From positions 87,537 to 151,536 of the forward strand of contig NZ_JACXAD010000013.1 of the NCBI RefSeq assembly GCF_014699115.1: DNA of 64,000 nucleotides, written 5' to 3'. The notes under the pieces are model-generated. The model did not search any database. It saw only the letters and a list, made by a program, of their open reading frames with translations, and was not told the DNA's origin. The stretch comes from Hymenobacter montanus (GTDB lineage Bacteria; Bacteroidota; Bacteroidia; Cytophagales; Hymenobacteraceae). Each line of letters opens with the position of its first letter. The stretch's first letter is position 1. Positions 60,514 through 64,000 of this stretch are shown piece after piece. Both the position numbers and the translations under genes were made by a program.

Positions 60514-62961
60514 TTAAAGTCCTACCATTTTACGCATTGGGAGGTCGATACCAAATTTAAACGTCGCCCCAGCCCCTAGACTAGCTCCCCAAGTGGCGTT
60601 GAGTGTCGTATTGCCAGTTGCAACATTAAACTTAGCATCTGCGCCAAGTGTGGCGTTTGCACTTCCAATAGAAGGCGCAACTCCGCCTGTGACTTTGATT
60701 CCCATAAATGTAGCACTTCCTTCGAATTTCGCCCTTAGGCCATACACTCCTACTGAAGCTCCGGCGGAAAATCCTACTTCTTGTTTTTGACCAGTGAGTA
60801 TACCTCCGTTTGCGGTTGCTTCTGCAAGTAGCGCACTTCCTGTAACCTTACCCTGAACGTTCTTGTCCTCATTGCCATATTTCCCATTTACTGAAGCTTC
60901 AAAACCAACTGCTTTCAATAAACCTTTCCATACAGCATCAGTAGTCTTGTTTGTTTGTTCTGCCCTAAATCCAGTCACATTAGCATTGAAGCCATTGAAC
61001 TTATCTACTGAACTATTATAGCCAGCACTGTAGCCAGCAATTACACTCTGCTCAGATGACGTATAATTTATTGCTGGGGCACCGTATGCCCCAACCACAG
61101 TTGCTTCTGGCAATGTTTTAGACCATGAACCACCTTTGGCGACGTAATAGGTGTTGTGAGACTCGTAAATAGCTCCATCTTTTGGTTTATCCGGGCAAGT
61201 TGGGCACCGACCATTTGGGTCCTTGAAGCGCACGGCGTTGTTAAAGTTGAAGACATAGGGGGACATACTTTCCTGTCCATTCTCCACTTCCGGGTCCACG
61301 CTGAGCCAGACCGGGCCGCGAGCTAGGTCAATGAAGCGCCAGTCTTGGTGATTCCAGTTCAAGCCCAGGTCCGCCTGGAACTCCTTACCATTGAACTTGT
61401 ACTGATTCAGCGGCTTCAGCCCCGGTGTCTCGCGCGTGAGCCCGGCCAGTTCCAGCCCTGTGGGGTCATACTGCGTTTCCTGCACTTGCAGCCCTTGGCG
61501 ATGCTCAACGGTAACATCGTCAAAGAAGACATCGACATTGCTCTCATTGCCCACGTAGGCACTCACGTACCCGTCCTGCGGCACCACTACCTGCAAACGC
61601 AAGGCCTCGTAGTTGTTCAGCGCCGCCGCGCTCAATTGTTGGGTCTGCTGGCTCACCAGGTTGCTGTCGGCGTCAAACACGAGCAAGCGCACGTAGCCCC
61701 GGGGCACGCCGCCACTTAGCTGCGGCACCGCCGCCAGCCCGGCCACCACGCCCACTTGCAGCAACGGCAGCCCCCCGCGACGTACCCCCTCGGGCGGTGT
61801 CGGCTGGCTCGGGGAAGGCTGCAAGAGCCCGGTCAGGAACGAAGCCAGCGAAAACCAGAAGTTGTGCTCCACCGCCTGCGGGTAGAGCCCCGGCGCAGTC
61901 ACGCTCACCGTATCGCCCCGCTGCACGGCTAGCTGCTTCAACGGACCCAGCGGCTGGGGCGTGCTGCCCCCCGCGTTGAGCCGAGCCGCATACTGGCCCG
62001 AGCGGGCACGAGGGCCGACAAGCTGAGCCACGGGCGGGCTGACCGAGAGCGAGTCGAACTGCCGCCGCTCCCGCTCCGCCTCGCCCGGCTCCAGACCGGC
62101 CACGTACGTGCGCACCTGCCCCAAGCGGTAAGCCAGGCGCAAGTTGCCCAGGTGGTCCTGGAGCGTGTACTCCCGCTCGTAGCGCACGACCCCGCTGGTG
62201 GGGCTCACCCAGCGCAGCACCCGGCCTTCGGCATGCGGGAAGAAGCGCAGGCTGTCCTGCTCGTACTGGTACGGGCCCAGGTAGTCCGTCCGCTGCATCG
62301 GTTTGCCCGTCTGATACACGAGCTTAGCCACTTTCTGCCCCGCCGCCGAGTAGCGGAACACCAGCGAGTCCGCTCCCAGCCCGAAGTGAATCAGACGGGG
62401 CAGATTCAGGTGGTTGTAGGCGATGCCACTGATGCCCTTGTTGCGGTCCTGCGTTAGGCTCCCGTTGGCATCATACACATACTCCTCGCCCAGGCGCGTG
62501 CCGCCCTCCTGGAAGTCCCCCGCCAGCGAGCTCGGCGCCCCCTCGTAGCCCTGGGGGCGCGGCAGTTGGTTGGTCGTGACCTGGTCGTCAACCGCCAGCA
62601 GGCGGTTGCCCTGATAGCGGTAGGTGAGTGCATCCACCGGCCCGTACTGGGCCGGGCCCAGGCGCGTGGCCCCCGCCAGCAGCCCGCGCCGCCGTAGCGT
62701 AGCGATATTGCCGTTGTCGTCGTAGCTGACGAAGCTGAGTCGGTAGCGGTCTTCCTCCACCCGCCACGCTCCATTTAGGCTGCCCGCGCCCCCAGTGCGA
62801 GCCACGAAGTCGCCTTGCAGCAGGCGGTTGAGCGGGTCGTAGACGTAGCCATAGGCCCGCTGCACCCCGTCGCGCCCCCGCCAGGTCTGCCCCGTCAGGT
62901 TCCCAGTGTATTGCTCGTAGCCTTGGGTGAAGCCCCGTTCGTAGTGCAGGCTCAGGCTCAA
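60514..62961 (-). CDS. 5'-truncated RHS tip C with Gly/Ala-rich C-terminal module
   Basis: The ORF gives 815 residues. It holds the longest intact core in the array: LSLHYERGFTQGYEQYTGNLTG, GYVYDPLNRLLQGDF, EYVYDANGSLTQDRNKG, LGPYQYEQDSLRFFP, LQDHLGNLRLAYRLG, and NGKEFQADLGLNWN. The true start is missing: a stop lies just upstream and homology to copy A ends near 62975. After RFKDPNGRCPTCPDKPKDG comes a unique tail of about 230 residues, Gly/Ala/Ser/Thr-rich (SVGVYGLRAKFEGSATFMG; ATLGADAKFNVATGNTTLNA). This tail may be a pore-forming or membrane-inserting toxin, but this is only suggested by composition. Confidence 0.75.
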   Translation of the reverse strand: MSLSLHYERGFTQGYEQYTGNLTGQTWRGRDGVQRAYGYVYDPLNRLLQGDFVARTGGAGSLNGAWRVEEDRYRLSFVSYDDNGNIATLRRRGLLAGATRLGPAQYGPVDALTYRYQGNRLLAVDDQVTTNQLPRPQGYEGAPSSLAGDFQEGGTRLGEEYVYDANGSLTQDRNKGISGIAYNHLNLPRLIHFGLGADSLVFRYSAAGQKVAKLVYQTGKPMQRTDYLGPYQYEQDSLRFFPHAEGRVLRWVSPTSGVVRYEREYTLQDHLGNLRLAYRLGQVRTYVAGLEPGEAERERRQFDSLSVSPPVAQLVGPRARSGQYAARLNAGGSTPQPLGPLKQLAVQRGDTVSVTAPGLYPQAVEHNFWFSLASFLTGLLQPSPSQPTPPEGVRRGGLPLLQVGVVAGLAAVPQLSGGVPRGYVRLLVFDADSNLVSQQTQQLSAAALNNYEALRLQVVVPQDGYVSAYVGNESNVDVFFDDVTVEHRQGLQVQETQYDPTGLELAGLTRETPGLKPLNQYKFNGKEFQADLGLNWNHQDWRFIDLARGPVWLSVDPEVENGQESMSPYVFNFNNAVRFKDPNGRCPTCPDKPKDGAIYESHNTYYVAKGGSWSKTLPEATVVGAYGAPAINYTSSEQSVIAGYSAGYNSSVDKFNGFNANVTGFRAEQTNKTTDAVWKGLLKAVGFEASVNGKYGNEDKNVQGKVTGSALLAEATANGGILTGQKQEVGFSAGASVGVYGLRAKFEGSATFMGIKVTGGVAPSIGSANATLGADAKFNVATGNTTLNATWGASLGAGATFKFGIDLPMRKMVGL

Positions 62962-62975
62962 CAGGTCCCGCGAGT

Positions 62976-63131
62976 TGACAGTTTAGGGACGTTGGCTTGG
63001 GTCAGCTAAGCGTTCAAAAAATCAAAGAACTTTATTGACAAATAGCACAGACGCTGCTCTTGCAATATAGTCGCTGTCGCAAGGCAAGGTCAGGCAAAGT
63101 GTTGTCAACATGAGTATGATGTAGTCAGTGT
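62976..63131. other. short non-homologous spacer between tips C and D
   Basis: This 156-bp stretch begins where copy C's core ends (a sharp break after GGTCCCGCG) and ends at the immunity gene of tip D. No coding region or known IS end was recognised in it. Confidence 0.35.
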
Positions 63132-63578
63132 TCAGTCTGGATTATGAATATCGTTGAACTTGTCGAGATGATTATTGGCGGAGACATGTGCCGCAATTGT
63201 GTCACTATTTATCTCAGCTATAAAACCATCTTCAGCGACAAGTAGCACGTTGCTCAAGCAAGCCAAGGTAGATAGCTTATTCAGCAAGTTAGGATAATCG
63301 GTTCTCAAATCAAGTCTAATGCTCATTTCTGCAATGACCTTTTCTTCTTCCACCAGTGTAATGCAGTTAGATGTAACGTCGCCAAATATTATTACTTCAT
63401 CATGCCAAGATTCTCCCTTTGGCAATATTTTCTCTATTTCATTAAACTTATTTATCTCGTATTTATACATATACCAAAAATTATAGTTAACTATTGCTTG
63501 CCATTTGGAAACACATAGAAACTCCCTATTGCTAATAGTGTCAGGGACGATAACGAATGAGTACTGCCAGATAGCCAT
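63132..63578 (-). CDS. candidate immunity protein of the ParB-like tip D
   Basis: The 148-residue acidic protein begins MAIWQYSFVIVPDTISNRE and has mixed alpha/beta content with WxY/F pattern at the start. Its ATG overlaps the last A of the toxin gene's TAA stop (TAATG, 1-nt overlap), which argues for translational coupling. I do not recognise the family. The AT-rich codon use matches the other tip and immunity genes. Confidence 0.7.
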   Translation of the reverse strand: MAIWQYSFVIVPDTISNREFLCVSKWQAIVNYNFWYMYKYEINKFNEIEKILPKGESWHDEVIIFGDVTSNCITLVEEEKVIAEMSIRLDLRTDYPNLLNKLSTLACLSNVLLVAEDGFIAEINSDTIAAHVSANNHLDKFNDIHNPD

Positions 63579-63926
63579 TAGTGTTGGTAAATAAGGTCCT
63601 GTTCTGTTTTATAACTCCCGTAAGGTAGCTTTACTTTTTCCGTCGGAACAGACTTCAGCTCTAGAACCTTCGCTGCTTTCAAACGATGATGGCCGTCAAC
63701 TACATGGTTTGTTCCATTGTTTTCGACGTATTTAATCGGCTCAGTTATACCATTAGCTTTCACCTCTGCTTTGAATTTATTAAATTGTCGATTTGACATT
63801 GTTTGTCCATGCGTTGGTTGTAGGTCATAGGGGTTCATTTTTTCTCCAACCGCTTTAGTTGCGCTGGAGGAAGAAGTAGAAGCTCCTTTGCTGAGTGGCT
63901 GTTCCACCATCCGGGCTCCATTGCTA
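63578..63926 (-). CDS. ParB/sulfiredoxin-like nuclease toxin tip D, interrupted by an IS element
   Basis: The open frame from 63973 encodes 131 residues. The domain is TMSNRQFNKFKAEVKANGI, then GTNHVVDGHHRLKAAKVL, the hallmark DGHHR motif of ParB/sulfiredoxin-like proteins used as polymorphic toxins. The segment MNPYDLQPTHGQTMSN leads into it. About 14 residues at the start of the ORF (LPSPKLSSSTFQTL) are encoded by the IS end itself. The real coding part therefore begins near 63926 and its RHS core was cut off by the insertion. It is a partial gene. Confidence 0.82.
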
Positions 63927-64000
63927 GGCAGTGTCTGAAAAGTGCTGGAGCTTAACTTAGGGGATGGCAGCACGATACGAATTAACGGATGCGCAGTGGG
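63927..64000 (+). mobile_element. left end of an IS5-family insertion sequence (continues beyond the window)
   Basis: GGCAGTGTCTGAAAAGT begins at about 63927-63928, directly after CTAG (63924-63927), a target of the type some IS5-family elements use. It resembles IS5-type terminal inverted repeats. The transposase begins 36 nt further in. The exact boundary needs the right end, which is outside the window. Confidence 0.7.
63964..64000 (+). CDS. IS5-family transposase, N-terminal fragment
   Basis: Only 12 codons are present, reading MAARYELTDAQW, which is the typical beginning of IS5-family transposases of the 'YELTDAQW' type. The rest lies beyond the window end. It is on the plus strand, opposite to the interrupted toxin gene. 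Confidence 0.75.
   Translation, partial: MAARYELTDAQW

Noticed and set aside
1..64000. tRNA, rRNA or riboswitch
   Set aside because: No cloverleaf, rRNA signature or known riboswitch core was seen in any intergenic region. A covariance-model scan would be needed to exclude small RNAs.

Overview
The window is from a high-GC member of the Bacteroidota, most likely Hymenobacter or a close relative (Cytophagales). The evidence is fourfold. Promoters fit the Bacteroidota consensus (TTG, about 20 nt, TAnnTTTG). There are ExbB-ExbD-ExbD-TonB and CBS/NadK/UppS/BamA/OmpH gene clusters of Bacteroidota type. There is a PID-CTERM/exosortase pair. Start codons generally lack strong Shine-Dalgarno sites. 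No rRNA, tRNA or CRISPR array was seen.

Layout. 1-4.3 kb: recG, a small secreted ORF and a secreted protein of unknown function. 4.35-14.25 kb: a fatty-acid degradation region, all on the minus strand (fadE-, fadA- and fadN-like genes, a MarR regulator and an acyl-CoA ligase). It is interrupted by a YggL-family gene and a secreted TonB-C-domain protein, and near-identical palindromes lie upstream of marR and fadE. 14.4-19.4 kb: arginase-fold protein, cytochrome-b5-like protein, murQ, GNAT, LysR regulator and small proteins. 19.5-23.4 kb: der, era and hemH. 23.4-25.6 kb: three minus-strand genes of stress-protein character (PRC-barrel, membrane-anchored protein, DUF2383). 25.8-29.4 kb: cysteine desulfurase with a 7-bp tandem repeat in front of it, glmM and mazG. 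29.7-36.1 kb: exbB-exbD-exbD-tonB followed by a small membrane protein, a PstS-like lipoprotein and a TPR protein. 36.3-47.2 kb: a pseudouridine synthase, then a minus-strand envelope-biogenesis cluster (CBS, Omp85-like, nadK, two DUF6089-like barrels, uppS, bamA, two ompH). 47.4-53.3 kb: alpha/beta hydrolase, pabA/trpG, cvpA, yqeY, a membrane protein, pdxJ and selU. 53.5-56.3 kb: a lone MoxR ATPase and a compact exosortase locus.

56.3-64.0 kb is an accessory region. It holds an array of 5'-truncated RHS 'tips' on the minus strand. GC-rich RHS core copies alternate with AT-rich C-terminal toxin modules, and three of the tips are followed at once by a candidate immunity gene (overlaps of 4 nt and 1 nt, and a 32-nt gap). 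One copy is a pseudogene with two frameshifts. The last tip carries a ParB/sulfiredoxin-like domain and is cut by an IS5-family element whose transposase starts at 63964 and runs off the window.

The most interesting points are the predicted MarR/fad operator set, the exosortase locus with an almost passenger-less PID-CTERM substrate, the RHS orphan toxin/immunity array with a frameshift shared by two copies, and several exact intergenic inverted repeats. All functional calls rest on motif and family recognition by eye; no database search was run.
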